From positions 1 through 42,070 of the forward strand of contig NZ_JBHULZ010000009.1 of the NCBI RefSeq assembly GCF_042684705.1: 42,070 nucleotides of DNA, read 5' to 3'. Below the pieces are notes generated by a model. That model did not search any database, had not been told where the DNA came from, and saw nothing but the letters and a program-made list of their open reading frames with translations. Source of the stretch: Mesonia sediminis (GTDB taxonomy: Bacteria > Bacteroidota > Bacteroidia > Flavobacteriales > Flavobacteriaceae). Shown here one piece after another: positions 15,115-23,813 of this stretch (positions are counted from its first letter, which is position 1; each line of letters opens with the position of its first letter). A program made the translations under genes and the position numbers.

Positions 15115-15897
15115 ATGAATAAATTAAATAGTTTTAGAATAATGCTTTTAATAGCAGTAATGAGTTTAAGCGCTTGTAGTAGCGACGATGATGGAGCATT
15201 AGATACTACAGCGCCAAGTATTATGCTAATTGAGCCTACCAAAATGCAGGAAATAGCCTTAGGTGAAGAACTGCATATCGACGCCCTTTTAGAAGATAAT
15301 GAAGGCTTAGCTTCGTATAAAATTGATATTCATAATAACTTTGACGGACATACCCATGGCCGAGTGGCAAGTCATTCCGAAAGTCAGCCGTGGACCTATA
15401 GCAAAACGCAAAACTTAGAAGCAGGTCAACAAAGTTTTGATTTGCATGAGCATATTGATGTGCCTTTAGACATTACTCCAGGAACTTACCACTTGGGTAT
15501 TATTGTGCTTGATGAAGCCGGTAACCAGTCTGAAGCCTATGTAGAAGTTGTTTTGGGAGAAGCTCACGATCACGAAGATGAGATTAGCATTAGTAATTTG
15601 CACGTAGAGGATGTAACGGCGGGTAGCGATTTGCATGCCGAAGCCGATATTACGAGTACCCACGGTATTCAAAACATCAATGTGCACATTCACGGTCACG
15701 GTCTTAATCCAACAGGGAACCAAGTAAACTGGGAAGTTGATCAAAATTTCAGCAATTATACCGGGACCACTGCTCATTTTCATGAACACTTAGACGTTCC
15801 GCAAAATGCGACTCCGGGTGAATACCACCTGAGCATTAGCGTAACCGATGAAGACGGGCACACGCATAGCGAAGGCGCTCACTTTATGGTGAACTAA
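15115..15897 (+). CDS. His-rich DUF4625-type lipoprotein with two repeats
   Basis: 260-aa lipoprotein with lipobox LSAC (Cys21) and an acidic SSDDD tail after it. The mature part contains two similar Ig-like units (about 30-148 and 155-260). Each has an HxH-rich loop and the phrase HEHLDVP/HEHIDVP ... TPG-YHL, as in DUF4625. Histidines cluster in FDGHTHG, GEAHDHEDE, VHIHGHG and DGHTHSEGAH, consistent with metal binding at the cell surface or periplasm. It is the last gene of the operon, 14 bases after the small membrane protein, followed by a strong terminator at 15931-15965. A metal-capturing partner of the TonB receptor is inferred. Confidence 0.8.
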   Translation: MNKLNSFRIMLLIAVMSLSACSSDDDGALDTTAPSIMLIEPTKMQEIALGEELHIDALLEDNEGLASYKIDIHNNFDGHTHGRVASHSESQPWTYSKTQNLEAGQQSFDLHEHIDVPLDITPGTYHLGIIVLDEAGNQSEAYVEVVLGEAHDHEDEISISNLHVEDVTAGSDLHAEADITSTHGIQNINVHIHGHGLNPTGNQVNWEVDQNFSNYTGTTAHFHEHLDVPQNATPGEYHLSISVTDEDGHTHSEGAHFMVN

Positions 15898-15930
15898 ACC
15901 GCTTATTTTTTTTTAAAATCATAGTCTGTT

Positions 15931-15965
15931 ACCCCCAAGTGCATTTGCTCTTGGGGGTTTTTTGA
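15931..15965 (+). terminator. Rho-independent terminator of the metal-uptake operon
   Basis: ACCCCCAAG / CTTGGGGGT, a 9-bp stem with a 10-base loop, followed by a T tract. Confidence 0.88.
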
Positions 15966-16310
15966 TTTTGCGGCATCTTTATTTTTAGAAAGTTATATAG
16001 ATAAAAAGCCACAGCTTAAAGCGGATGAACACTCGCATAAAAATCAAGCATTACATTTAAAAAATAGCTTTGATAGATTTCATTAGCTATTTTTTGCTTA
16101 AATTACTTCGATAATTAATGCGTACGGCGAAACCTTTTTGTTTGGGTGGTGTTTAGATCTTTTTGTATTCGCCATTAGAACAAATAAATAACGTGTAGAT
16201 GGTTGACAAGCTTAAATTTTTTTTAATTCAACCTAAACCTTATCCGCCTTGAGCTAAAACAGTATCAACCTTAACACCTTTTAAAAAAATAGTAGAAAAA
16301 TCCAACGCCT
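15966..16310. other. 345-base spacer with one REP-like motif
   Basis: A+T-rich and without a gene. GCTTAAAGCGGATG at 16014-16027 is the same motif as at 35916-35930 (reverse) and 38463-38478. The promoter of the following gene must lie here, but I could not place it securely. Confidence 0.45.
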
Positions 16311-16673
16311 ATGAACCTTAAAAAATTACTTTTTTGTTTATTGTTTATCCTTTCGGGTAGTATAATGGCTCAAGAACAAGCGCCTGAAAACCAAAAAACC
16401 TCAACTACTGTGGTAAGCAAGTTTGCGTTTTCAACCGGCAACCTTGAAGAGCTCAAAAACATCGATTATGATTTACTACGCGCTGCTTTTGAAGGTAATG
16501 CTGCCGATGCGCGAATTAGTGTGAAAATTAGTTTCGAAGGTGAAATACCCGAGGTAGCCGATGGTCAACTGACTCAATTTGTGATTGAGATGAAAGGACT
16601 TTCGGGTAACTTAGAGAAAATCATTCATAAATTAGACACCCGACTAAAAAAGCTAGTAGCCGAAATGGAGTGA
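16311..16673 (+). CDS. Small secreted protein of unknown function
   Basis: 120-aa protein with a clear signal peptide (1-20, cut after IMAQ). The mature part is acidic and mostly alpha/beta, with no Cys and no recognised family. The C-terminus (about 95-120) is amphipathic and helical (LEKIIHKLDTRLKKLVAEME), possibly a short coiled coil. It is monocistronic: long spacers lie on both sides and a terminator follows at 16699-16730. Real-gene confidence comes from the signal peptide, ATG start and terminator. Confidence 0.75.
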   Translation: MNLKKLLFCLLFILSGSIMAQEQAPENQKTSTTVVSKFAFSTGNLEELKNIDYDLLRAAFEGNAADARISVKISFEGEIPEVADGQLTQFVIEMKGLSGNLEKIIHKLDTRLKKLVAEME

Positions 16674-16698
16674 GTTGCTTCTTACCAACGGTTTATCA

Positions 16699-16730
16699 AA
16701 CACCAGCCTTTAAAAACGCTGGTGTTTTTG
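16699..16730 (+). terminator. Hairpin terminator after the 16311 gene
   Basis: AACACCAGC / GCTGGTGTT with a 10-base loop followed by TTT, 25 bases after the stop codon. Confidence 0.82.
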
Positions 16731-16829
16731 GTTTTAGGCAGAAAATTAGCGACAAAATAGGTATAAAATAAAAGAAACTTGATAGCAACTAAGTAAGAAA
16801 AATTCCTAAGTTGCTGTTCTTTTTCATCT

Positions 16830-16865
16830 AAGCTGCAAGGCTTGCAGAGACAAGCCTTGCAGCTT
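16830..16865. repeat. Perfect 15-bp inverted repeat
   Basis: AAGCTGCAAGGCTTG (16830-16844) and its exact complement at 16851-16865, with a 6-base loop. There is no T tract, and it sits only 7 bases before the 22-bp repeats, so it could be a regulatory or insertion-scar structure rather than a terminator. Confidence 0.75.
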
Positions 16866-16872
16866 GCTATAA

Positions 16873-16960
16873 AATATTGTACAATATTTAGAGAAAAATT
16901 GTACAATATTTTTACAAAAGTTGTACAATATTTTTTAGAAAATTGTAGAAAATTTACAAA
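16873..16960. repeat. Four 22-bp phased repeats (iteron-like)
   Basis: TTGTACAATATTT recurs with its GTAC centre at 16879, 16901 and 16923. A degenerate fourth copy (GTAG) lies at 16945. The spacing is exactly 22 bp each time, about two helical turns. The first copy is a 16-bp perfect palindrome, AATATTGTACAATATT (16873-16888). The array lies about 250 bases upstream of the ECF sigma gene and in no gene. It looks like a multi-site binding region for a dimeric DNA-binding protein. Confidence 0.8.
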
Positions 16961-17210
16961 AAAGCTCTTGAATGCGCCATTCATTCGTCGGCAACTTATT
17001 ATGATTTGTTCGGCAAGAATTTATTTTTGGGCTTGTTAGAGCTGGTGCATTTTGGTTTATAAAAAATTAGAAAATAGGTTTTGCTGGGTTATTGGCTTAA
17101 TATAGCCTACACATTGCTGGGGCATATTTCATATTTTGCTAAGCATCTCTTTACCTTTTCTTGATATTAGGCAACACGAAATACCTTTTTTTTGTAAAAA
17201 GACAAAATCC

Positions 17211-17786
17211 GTGTTACGTAATAACTACAAAAGACTTAGCGATATAGATTTATTGAGTTTGGTTGTTAAAGACGACAGATTAGCTTTTGCTGAAATATAT
17301 TCTCGCTACTGGCAAGCTTTATACAAGTATGCTTACAAGGTATGTCCAGATGAGATGCTATGTGAGGATATGGTTCAAGAGGTGTTTATAAGCCTTTACT
17401 ATAAGAATCGAGAGACGCGTATTGTACACTTGGAGTCCTATTTAATCAAAGCGGTAAAATACAAAGTCCTAAATCAATTACGAAAGAGAGAATTCACCGA
17501 TTTGCAGCAGCGGTATATAGAATTAATACCCGAAAAAGAAGAGTCGCAAGAATTAGAATACCAGGAGTTGCTGGCACTTACTCATCGTTCTATCAATCAG
17601 TTACCCCCAAGGTGTAGGCAAGTATTCAAAATGAGCCGAGAGCAGGGTTTAAGTCACGCTCAAATAGCTGCAGAGTTAAGTTTATCGGTACGTACCATCG
17701 AGAAACACATTAGCAATGCCATAGCGGCCTTACGTCATTTAAATGAGTTTTCGATTTGGTTCGCCTTTATATTAATAAATTATTAA
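17211..17786 (+). CDS. ECF RNA polymerase sigma factor (SusCD-locus type)
   Basis: About 191 aa from a GTG at 17211. The frame is open upstream to a TTG at 17136, but that extension is not sigma-like, so I prefer the GTG. Region 2 is seen in FAEIYSRYWQALYKYAYKV and the DMVQEVFISLY motif. Region 4 is seen in INQLPPRCRQVF and a helix-turn-helix (LSHAQIAAELSLSVRTIEKHI). This is the class that, in Bacteroidota, pairs with a FecR-type anti-sigma and controls an adjacent SusC/SusD operon. The FecR homologue follows after 93 bases. The 22-bp repeats upstream may regulate this gene. Confidence 0.88.
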   Translation: MLRNNYKRLSDIDLLSLVVKDDRLAFAEIYSRYWQALYKYAYKVCPDEMLCEDMVQEVFISLYYKNRETRIVHLESYLIKAVKYKVLNQLRKREFTDLQQRYIELIPEKEESQELEYQELLALTHRSINQLPPRCRQVFKMSREQGLSHAQIAAELSLSVRTIEKHISNAIAALRHLNEFSIWFAFILINY

Positions 17787-17879
17787 GACAGAACGGGGAT
17801 TATGAAGAAAGCGTTAAGACTAGATTTTTACTTACGTATAATCTGCTTTTAAAGTGACTTATAATAAAGAAGCCGTAAT

Positions 17880-18773
17880 TTGAAGCCAGAACAATTTAAA
17901 AAACTAATTCGAAACTATCTTGAGGGTAGTTGTACTGACGCCCAAAGGAGACAAGTAGAGGCTTTTTTGAGAGAACAGCAAAATGCTTCTATAGTGATTA
18001 AGCAGAGACCTTTTGCAAATGCGCGTATTTGGATGCGAATAAAAAAGGGGTTACCACAACTCAAAGTACGTAGCAATAGAGTAGTAATAGCTTCTGCGAT
18101 GGTCGCTATTCTTATATTGATTTTTATGTTGCCTCATTTTTTAATCAAAACAAACACAAATCAGATAACTGAAAAAGGTGAAAAGAAAGTTTTTATACTT
18201 CCAGATGGATCAGAAATACATCTGAATTCGGCTTCTCAACTTAGCTACACAAAAGATTTTAAAAATAAGCGCAGGATCCAATTTAATGGTCAGGCATTTT
18301 TCTCCATTGCCCAAGATAGTTTAAAACCCTTTACTATAGAGACCGGTGAAGCACAAATTAGGGTTTTGGGTACTTCTTTTGACGTAAATACCTACCATAA
18401 CGAGCGCTTGGTTGTAGAAGTTACCGAAGGTAGTGTTGAGGTTGAGAGAGGAGGAGCGTCTATTGTACTAGAGGCGCAAGACCGTTTGGTTTGGGAGCAA
18501 TCAACTTGGAGATGCGAGCGAGTGGTAAATACGGATGAGAATTGGAGACAACATTGGTTAATAATAAAAAACCAAAAGTTATCGTCGGCCATAAAACAGA
18601 TTGAAATATGGTACAATACCCGAATAGAGCTGGGCAAAAATTTAGATAAAGACTACCGTGTTTCTGGAAAATTCAAAAAAGCTGAACTTGAAGAGGTGTT
18701 GGCCTCCCTAAGCCATATTTATAATCTAAATATAAAATTAATAAAACCCAATCATTATGTAATAGAGAACTAA
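17880..18773 (+). CDS. FecR-type anti-sigma factor (with DUF4974 domain)
   Basis: 297-aa inner-membrane protein starting at a TTG codon (17880). No ATG gives a complete N-terminal domain. The cytoplasmic sigma-binding part (1-60) is followed by one membrane segment (about 63-84, ending FMLPHFLI), a periplasmic FecR domain (about 100-200: VFILPDGSEIHLNSASQLSY, VRVLGTSFDVN type) and a C-terminal DUF4974 (about 225-297: LSSAIKQIEIWYNTRI). In this family the periplasmic part contacts the STN domain of the cognate SusC receptor and releases the sigma factor when ligand is bound. The SusC encoded next has an STN domain, so the circuit is complete. Confidence 0.9.
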   Translation: MKPEQFKKLIRNYLEGSCTDAQRRQVEAFLREQQNASIVIKQRPFANARIWMRIKKGLPQLKVRSNRVVIASAMVAILILIFMLPHFLIKTNTNQITEKGEKKVFILPDGSEIHLNSASQLSYTKDFKNKRRIQFNGQAFFSIAQDSLKPFTIETGEAQIRVLGTSFDVNTYHNERLVVEVTEGSVEVERGGASIVLEAQDRLVWEQSTWRCERVVNTDENWRQHWLIIKNQKLSSAIKQIEIWYNTRIELGKNLDKDYRVSGKFKKAELEEVLASLSHIYNLNIKLIKPNHYVIEN

Positions 18774-18790
18774 GAATTAGCCCACCAAAA

Positions 18791-18821
18791 AAGCCCAAGA
18801 CTGCTGCAACAGTTTGGGCTT
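18791..18821 (+). terminator. Hairpin between anti-sigma and SusC genes
   Basis: AAGCCCAAGACTG / CAGTTTGGGCTT, one bulge, 6-base loop. It may terminate the sigma/anti-sigma transcript or attenuate read-through so that SusC is made mainly from its own sigma-dependent promoter in 18822-18861. Confidence 0.65.
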
Positions 18822-18861
18822 ATGAGTATGCAAACAGCCATTAAAATCAGCTATTTAAACT

Positions 18862-21800
18862 ATGAAAACTAAATTACAAAAATTAATTAAACTACCTTAC
18901 TTATTTTTAGGTTTATGCCTTTTGCTGCCGGGAATAAGTACATTCAATTCGCTTGCTGCCGAAAAGAGTGTTAGTGCTATTGATCTCGCTATAAGGAATA
19001 AAACCCTAATAGAGATTTTTGAGACCATCGAATCACAAACGGCATATAATTTTATTTATGATACTAAAATTACTCAAGATGCAGCTAAATACAACATTAA
19101 TATCAGCCATAAGGATATTCAATCGGTTTTAAAACAATTGGAGAATTTAAGTCCATACACTTTTCGCCTTTATCAGCATAGTATTAGTGTAAAATATCAA
19201 GAAGAGCAACAACTTATTTTAAAGGGCAATGTACGCGATAGCCAGAACATTCCGTTGCCTGGAGCCAGTGTTTTGATTAAATCTAGTGGGGTAGGAACCA
19301 CCACCGATTTTGATGGGAACTTTAGCTTAGAAGTGAGTAATTTTCCTGTTGAAATTCAAATTTCATACATGGGCTTTGAGACCCAGCTTATCAAGTTAGA
19401 GACCAATCGAGTACTCGAGGTAACGCTGCAAGAATCAGACAATGCACTTAGCGAGGTGGTTATAACCGCGCTCGGAATTAAACGAGAAGAAAAAAAATTG
19501 GGTTATGCCCAACAAAGTATATCAAACGAATCATTAACAGCAGCAAGGCCAAACAACTGGTCTGAAGCGCTTAGAGGTAAGGTGCCCGGACTTAATATAA
19601 ATGGCTTGAGTGGGCCTGTAGGCTCCCAGCAAATTGTTTTGCGGGGTAACGCCTCTTTAGATCCGAGTAACAATGCTGCATTAATTGTAATTGATGGTGT
19701 GCCTATACAAAATGAGTTTCCGGGTTCGGGAGCTTCCAATGGGTATATGGGAGGCTCGGCTAGTAATGATACCCCTGTTGATTTTGGAAATGCTATAGCC
19801 GATCTTAATCCAGAGGACATAGCCAGCGTTTCGGTACTAAAAGGACCAGCTGCGGCTGCTCTATACGGTTATCAAGGTGCCAATGGTGCGGTAATCATAA
19901 CTACTAAATCGGGTAAAAAGGCAAAAGGGCTAGGAGTTACTTTTTCAAGTAATACAAAAATTGATATCATACAGCGTTGGCCCGATTGGCAATATACCTA
20001 TGGGCAGGGAAGTGGAAAAGGTAGTTATTTAAAACCTGCTACCGACGAGAATGGTAACCCAGTTGCTTATAACGATAGGTTGTATTATTCTTACGGAGCC
20101 TCGGAAGATGGGAATTCGACTGGCGGAAGTAGTAGTGCTTTTGGGCCTAAGTTTGATGGTCAGTATTACTTTCAATACGATCCAGAGCTAGAGGGTCAAT
20201 CGGCCGAAAGACAATTGTGGAGACCTTACAAAGATAATCGTAAAGACTTCTGGCGAACTGGGGTTACCCACACACAAAACGTAGCGGTGCAAGGCGGTGG
20301 TGATGCAGGAAATATGCGGGCCTCCCTAACCCATACTAAGAATGAATGGATTATGCCTAACACAGGCTTCGAACAACTTTCTTTATCGCTTAATGCAAGC
20401 CATCGGATTTCTGAAAAAATAAAAATGCAAGGGGTAGCCAATTATCGCAACAAAACCAGCGATAATCTACCAGGACAAGGCTATAATAATCACTCTATAG
20501 CTTATTTCATGATTTTTCAAAATCCTAACGTAAACCTAGATTGGTATAAGCCCATTTGGAAAAAAGATGCAGATCAACTGGATATGATTAGACCTTATAG
20601 CAGCTATATAGACAATCCTTATGCTATGGCACATGAAATTATTAATGCACTAGATCAACATGCCTTTACCGGAAATTTAAATACGCAAATAAAATTATCT
20701 CCTTCACTAGAGTTAATGTTACGGGGCTCAATAAATATGTATAATAAGAATATGCGACAAGAGCGACCATATGATATTAATCGTTATGCAAGAGGTTATT
20801 ACCGAAAGACCAATGTGTTTAAAAATGAAACCAACTTAGATTTCTTACTTACCTATACCAAGCAATTTAAAAATTGGAACCTCACCGGAAATCTAGGAGG
20901 CAATCGTCTAGATTACCAATATTTGAGGCAAGACTCTTGGGCAGAAGGTCTCGAAATTCCTGGACAGTACAACTTGGTTAACGGCACTGAGACTTTTACA
21001 AGTGAATATGACGGTTTTAATAAAGTTAATTCTCTTTATGGCTTATTGAATATAGATTACAGAGGGTATTTGTTTATTGATGTTACAGCCAGAAATGATT
21101 GGAATTCAATGCTACCAAAAAAGAATCAATCCTATTTCTTTCCTTCTATAAATTCTGGTTTTGTATTTAGCGAGGTTATTGATTTAGGACAATCGGTGAG
21201 TTTTGCGAAACTACGCGGGTCTTGGGCACAAGTAGGAGGTGCAGGTCAATTTGCTAACCGCTACAAAACCCAAAAGTATTATGGGCGATCAGATTTTCCA
21301 GGTGCGGCCGTTGCTCCTGGATCACTTTATAATACCAATTTAAAACCAGAGATCACAACGAGTACAGAGTTCGGGTTAGACTGGCGAATGTTTAAAAGCA
21401 GACTTAAGCTTGATTTGAGTGTTTATGAAAATATCTCTAAAAATCAAATTTTATCTACGCCATTACCACAATCATCTGGCTATAGCAATATGTTGATAAA
21501 TGCCGGTAAGGTGCGCAACAGAGGAGTAGAGGTTTTGCTTTCGGCAACCGCATTGAAATCTCAAAATTTCTCCTGGAACACGACCCTCACTTGGTCTAAA
21601 AATGAGGGTAAGGTATTGTCTTTACACGAAAATGCAGAAAACGGTCAATTAGAAATGCTTAGCTCTTCTGGAGCCAAATTAATGGCGGTTGAAGGAGGTT
21701 CTCCAACCGCTTTGTTTGGAAGAGCGTATTTAAGAAATGAAGAAGGTCAGGTGATTTATGATAATAAGGGAGCTCCTAAAATGACCGATAATAGTGTTTA

Positions 21801-22356
21801 TATCGGCGATACTCAACCCAAATGGATTGCTGGTTTTATCAATAAATTTACCTATAAAAACTTTGATTTAAACTTGGTGATTGATGGTAAGTACGGAGGG
21901 AAAATTTATTCGCATACGCATCATAAATTGACCCAGCAAGGAAAACTAAAACATACTCTAAAGGGTAGAGATACGGGGGAGTTAATAGGAAAAGGAGTAG
22001 TGGAAAATCCCGATGGATCTTATTCAGAAAATACTACACCGCTTAGCATTGCAAATTATTACAACCTACACTATCCCTTAGCCAATACCGAAGCTAACTC
22101 TTTTGATGGTTCTTTTGTAAAACTGAGAGAAATAAGCCTAGGCTATAGTTTTGGAAGGCAATTTTTAGCGAAGAGCTTTTTAACCGATCTTAAACTTTCT
22201 ATTTACGGTAGAAATTTAGCTGTAATTTCAGACTTTCCTATTTATGATCCCGAAGTAGCAGGTATAGCAGGAGGTTCAAGTATGCACCCTGGCGTTGAAG
22301 TAGGGCAAATGCCTGTACCAGCTGAATACGGGTTTAATCTAAAAGTTAGTTTTTAA
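18862..22356 (+). CDS. SusC/RagA-type TonB-linked outer-membrane protein with STN domain
   Basis: 1164-aa importer. A signal peptide (to about 32) is followed by an STN signalling domain (about 37-108), a carboxypeptidase-like domain (about 118-195: GNVRDSQNIPLPGASVLIKSSGVGTT split over its usual two motifs), a plug (about 205-320: SEALRGKVPGLNI, LVIDGVPIQNEF, SVLKGPAAAALYGYQGANG) and a large barrel ending in FNLKVSF. It forms a complex with the SusD lipoprotein 22 bases downstream. The STN domain marks it as a transducer for the upstream FecR/ECF pair. The phosphoesterases that follow suggest that the ligand contains a phosphodiester. Confidence 0.93.
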   Translation: MKTKLQKLIKLPYLFLGLCLLLPGISTFNSLAAEKSVSAIDLAIRNKTLIEIFETIESQTAYNFIYDTKITQDAAKYNINISHKDIQSVLKQLENLSPYTFRLYQHSISVKYQEEQQLILKGNVRDSQNIPLPGASVLIKSSGVGTTTDFDGNFSLEVSNFPVEIQISYMGFETQLIKLETNRVLEVTLQESDNALSEVVITALGIKREEKKLGYAQQSISNESLTAARPNNWSEALRGKVPGLNINGLSGPVGSQQIVLRGNASLDPSNNAALIVIDGVPIQNEFPGSGASNGYMGGSASNDTPVDFGNAIADLNPEDIASVSVLKGPAAAALYGYQGANGAVIITTKSGKKAKGLGVTFSSNTKIDIIQRWPDWQYTYGQGSGKGSYLKPATDENGNPVAYNDRLYYSYGASEDGNSTGGSSSAFGPKFDGQYYFQYDPELEGQSAERQLWRPYKDNRKDFWRTGVTHTQNVAVQGGGDAGNMRASLTHTKNEWIMPNTGFEQLSLSLNASHRISEKIKMQGVANYRNKTSDNLPGQGYNNHSIAYFMIFQNPNVNLDWYKPIWKKDADQLDMIRPYSSYIDNPYAMAHEIINALDQHAFTGNLNTQIKLSPSLELMLRGSINMYNKNMRQERPYDINRYARGYYRKTNVFKNETNLDFLLTYTKQFKNWNLTGNLGGNRLDYQYLRQDSWAEGLEIPGQYNLVNGTETFTSEYDGFNKVNSLYGLLNIDYRGYLFIDVTARNDWNSMLPKKNQSYFFPSINSGFVFSEVIDLGQSVSFAKLRGSWAQVGGAGQFANRYKTQKYYGRSDFPGAAVAPGSLYNTNLKPEITTSTEFGLDWRMFKSRLKLDLSVYENISKNQILSTPLPQSSGYSNMLINAGKVRNRGVEVLLSATALKSQNFSWNTTLTWSKNEGKVLSLHENAENGQLEMLSSSGAKLMAVEGGSPTALFGRAYLRNEEGQVIYDNKGAPKMTDNSVYIGDTQPKWIAGFINKFTYKNFDLNLVIDGKYGGKIYSHTHHKLTQQGKLKHTLKGRDTGELIGKGVVENPDGSYSENTTPLSIANYYNLHYPLANTEANSFDGSFVKLREISLGYSFGRQFLAKSFLTDLKLSIYGRNLAVISDFPIYDPEVAGIAGGSSMHPGVEVGQMPVPAEYGFNLKVSF

Positions 22357-22378
22357 AACCATAGAATAATCAACAACC

Positions 22379-23803
22379 ATGAGAAAATTTATATTGATAA
22401 CTTTAACTGTAATTGGACTAAACGCTTGCACTAAAGATTTTGAAGAAACCAATACAGACCCTAATAAATTAACCGAAATTACGGCGGGTAGCGTGCTGAA
22501 CCCAGTATTGTATGAATTGGCAAAGAGAAATGCCTATACGGTTCGTAATTTATCTGCACCAATGATGCAAATGTTTATTCAGACCGATGATTACATCAAT
22601 GCACCTTTTTTATACAGTTTTACCCAGAATGTTGGCGGATCTATGTGGAACGCCTACTATAAGCAAATAAACAATTTAAATGAGATGGAACAGGCCGCTA
22701 TTAGGGAGGGACTTCCTAATTATGAGGCTATTGCACTTAGCTTGAAAGCCTATACCTATTCGCTACTTACCGATACTTTTGGAGATGTACCAATGGTTGA
22801 GGCTGGCCAAGCAGAAAATGGTGTATTCTATCCTTCCTTTACCCCTCAAAAAGAGATATATGAACAAATTTTTAAAGATTTAAGCTATGCTAATAGTCTC
22901 TATGACCCAGAAAGTCCAATGCCTTATGTTCCCGATATTTTATTTAATAATGACGTTTTACATTGGCAAAAATTCACTAATTCCTTGCATTTAAGGTTGC
23001 TGTTACGGGTTTCAAACCGGCCCGAACTGCAAGCTTTCGAAAAGTTAAAGCAAATGCTAAATGACCCCATGCAGTATCCTGTATTTGAAAGTAATGAGGA
23101 GCATGCAGTAATCGAAATTACTGGAATACCTCCTTTACTTTCACCTTGGGATCGCCCGCAGGATTTTGGCGTATTTAGATACTATACAGCATTTTTTATC
23201 GATCGGTTAAACGAGTGGGATGATCCTAGAAGAGCCATTTTTGCTAGTGAAGCCAAAGGTCTCAATAATGAGAATTACGGCTATATAGGTGAGCCAATTG
23301 ATTATTTAAATGAATCATTGGCAGATAGTATTGCAACTGCTTCTGGAGTTCAAAATTCATTAGCTGAAGCCCCTTTAATTATACCCATTTTAACTTTTGC
23401 AGAAGTTTCATTTATAAAAGCCGAATTAGCGCAAAGAGGTTACTTGGGTCAGGCAGAAATGCACTACAAAACGGGTGTAGAAGCTGCGGTGAAATTATGG
23501 GGAGAAGATTTGCCTAGTGATTATTTTGACAACCCCTTAGCAGCTTATGATAATAGTTTATCTAGAATTTTAACTCAAAAATACTTCGGTTTATTTTTTA
23601 CCGATTTGCAGGCATGGTATGAACACAGGAGAACTGGTCTACCGGTTTTGCCTACCACTACTGCTATGGAAAATAACCAGCAAATGCCCGAGCGACTGTA
23701 TTATCCGATAGATGAGGTAGACCGGAACTATGATAATTATCTAAAGGCAATCGATCAAATGGGACCAGATCAAATCAATACCAAAGTTTGGTGGAATAAA
23801 TAA
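22379..23803 (+). CDS. SusD/RagB family nutrient-binding lipoprotein (SusD-like_2 type)
   Basis: 474-aa lipoprotein with lipobox LNAC (Cys17). The start of the mature protein, FEETNTDPNKLTEI, and the helical TPR-like body (APMMQMFIQTDD, LSLKAYTYSLLTDTFGDVPM, LLLRVSNRP, LAQRGYLGQAEMHY) are typical of the SusD-like_2 branch. It would cap the SusC barrel and select the ligand at the cell surface. It lies in one operon with SusC (22-base gap) and the metallophosphoesterase (10-base gap). The branch is often linked with non-polysaccharide ligands, consistent with the downstream enzymes, but the ligand cannot be read from sequence. Confidence 0.92.
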   Translation: MRKFILITLTVIGLNACTKDFEETNTDPNKLTEITAGSVLNPVLYELAKRNAYTVRNLSAPMMQMFIQTDDYINAPFLYSFTQNVGGSMWNAYYKQINNLNEMEQAAIREGLPNYEAIALSLKAYTYSLLTDTFGDVPMVEAGQAENGVFYPSFTPQKEIYEQIFKDLSYANSLYDPESPMPYVPDILFNNDVLHWQKFTNSLHLRLLLRVSNRPELQAFEKLKQMLNDPMQYPVFESNEEHAVIEITGIPPLLSPWDRPQDFGVFRYYTAFFIDRLNEWDDPRRAIFASEAKGLNNENYGYIGEPIDYLNESLADSIATASGVQNSLAEAPLIIPILTFAEVSFIKAELAQRGYLGQAEMHYKTGVEAAVKLWGEDLPSDYFDNPLAAYDNSLSRILTQKYFGLFFTDLQAWYEHRRTGLPVLPTTTAMENNQQMPERLYYPIDEVDRNYDNYLKAIDQMGPDQINTKVWWNK

Positions 23804-23813
23804 ATAGAGAAAA

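Noticed and set aside
16682..16984. 100-codon minus-strand open frame
   Set aside because: It spans the terminator, the 15-bp inverted repeat and the phased repeats, so it is better explained as chance.
17136..17210. Longer N-terminus for the ECF sigma factor from a TTG
   Set aside because: The 25 extra residues are not sigma-like; the GTG at 17211 gives a normal length.
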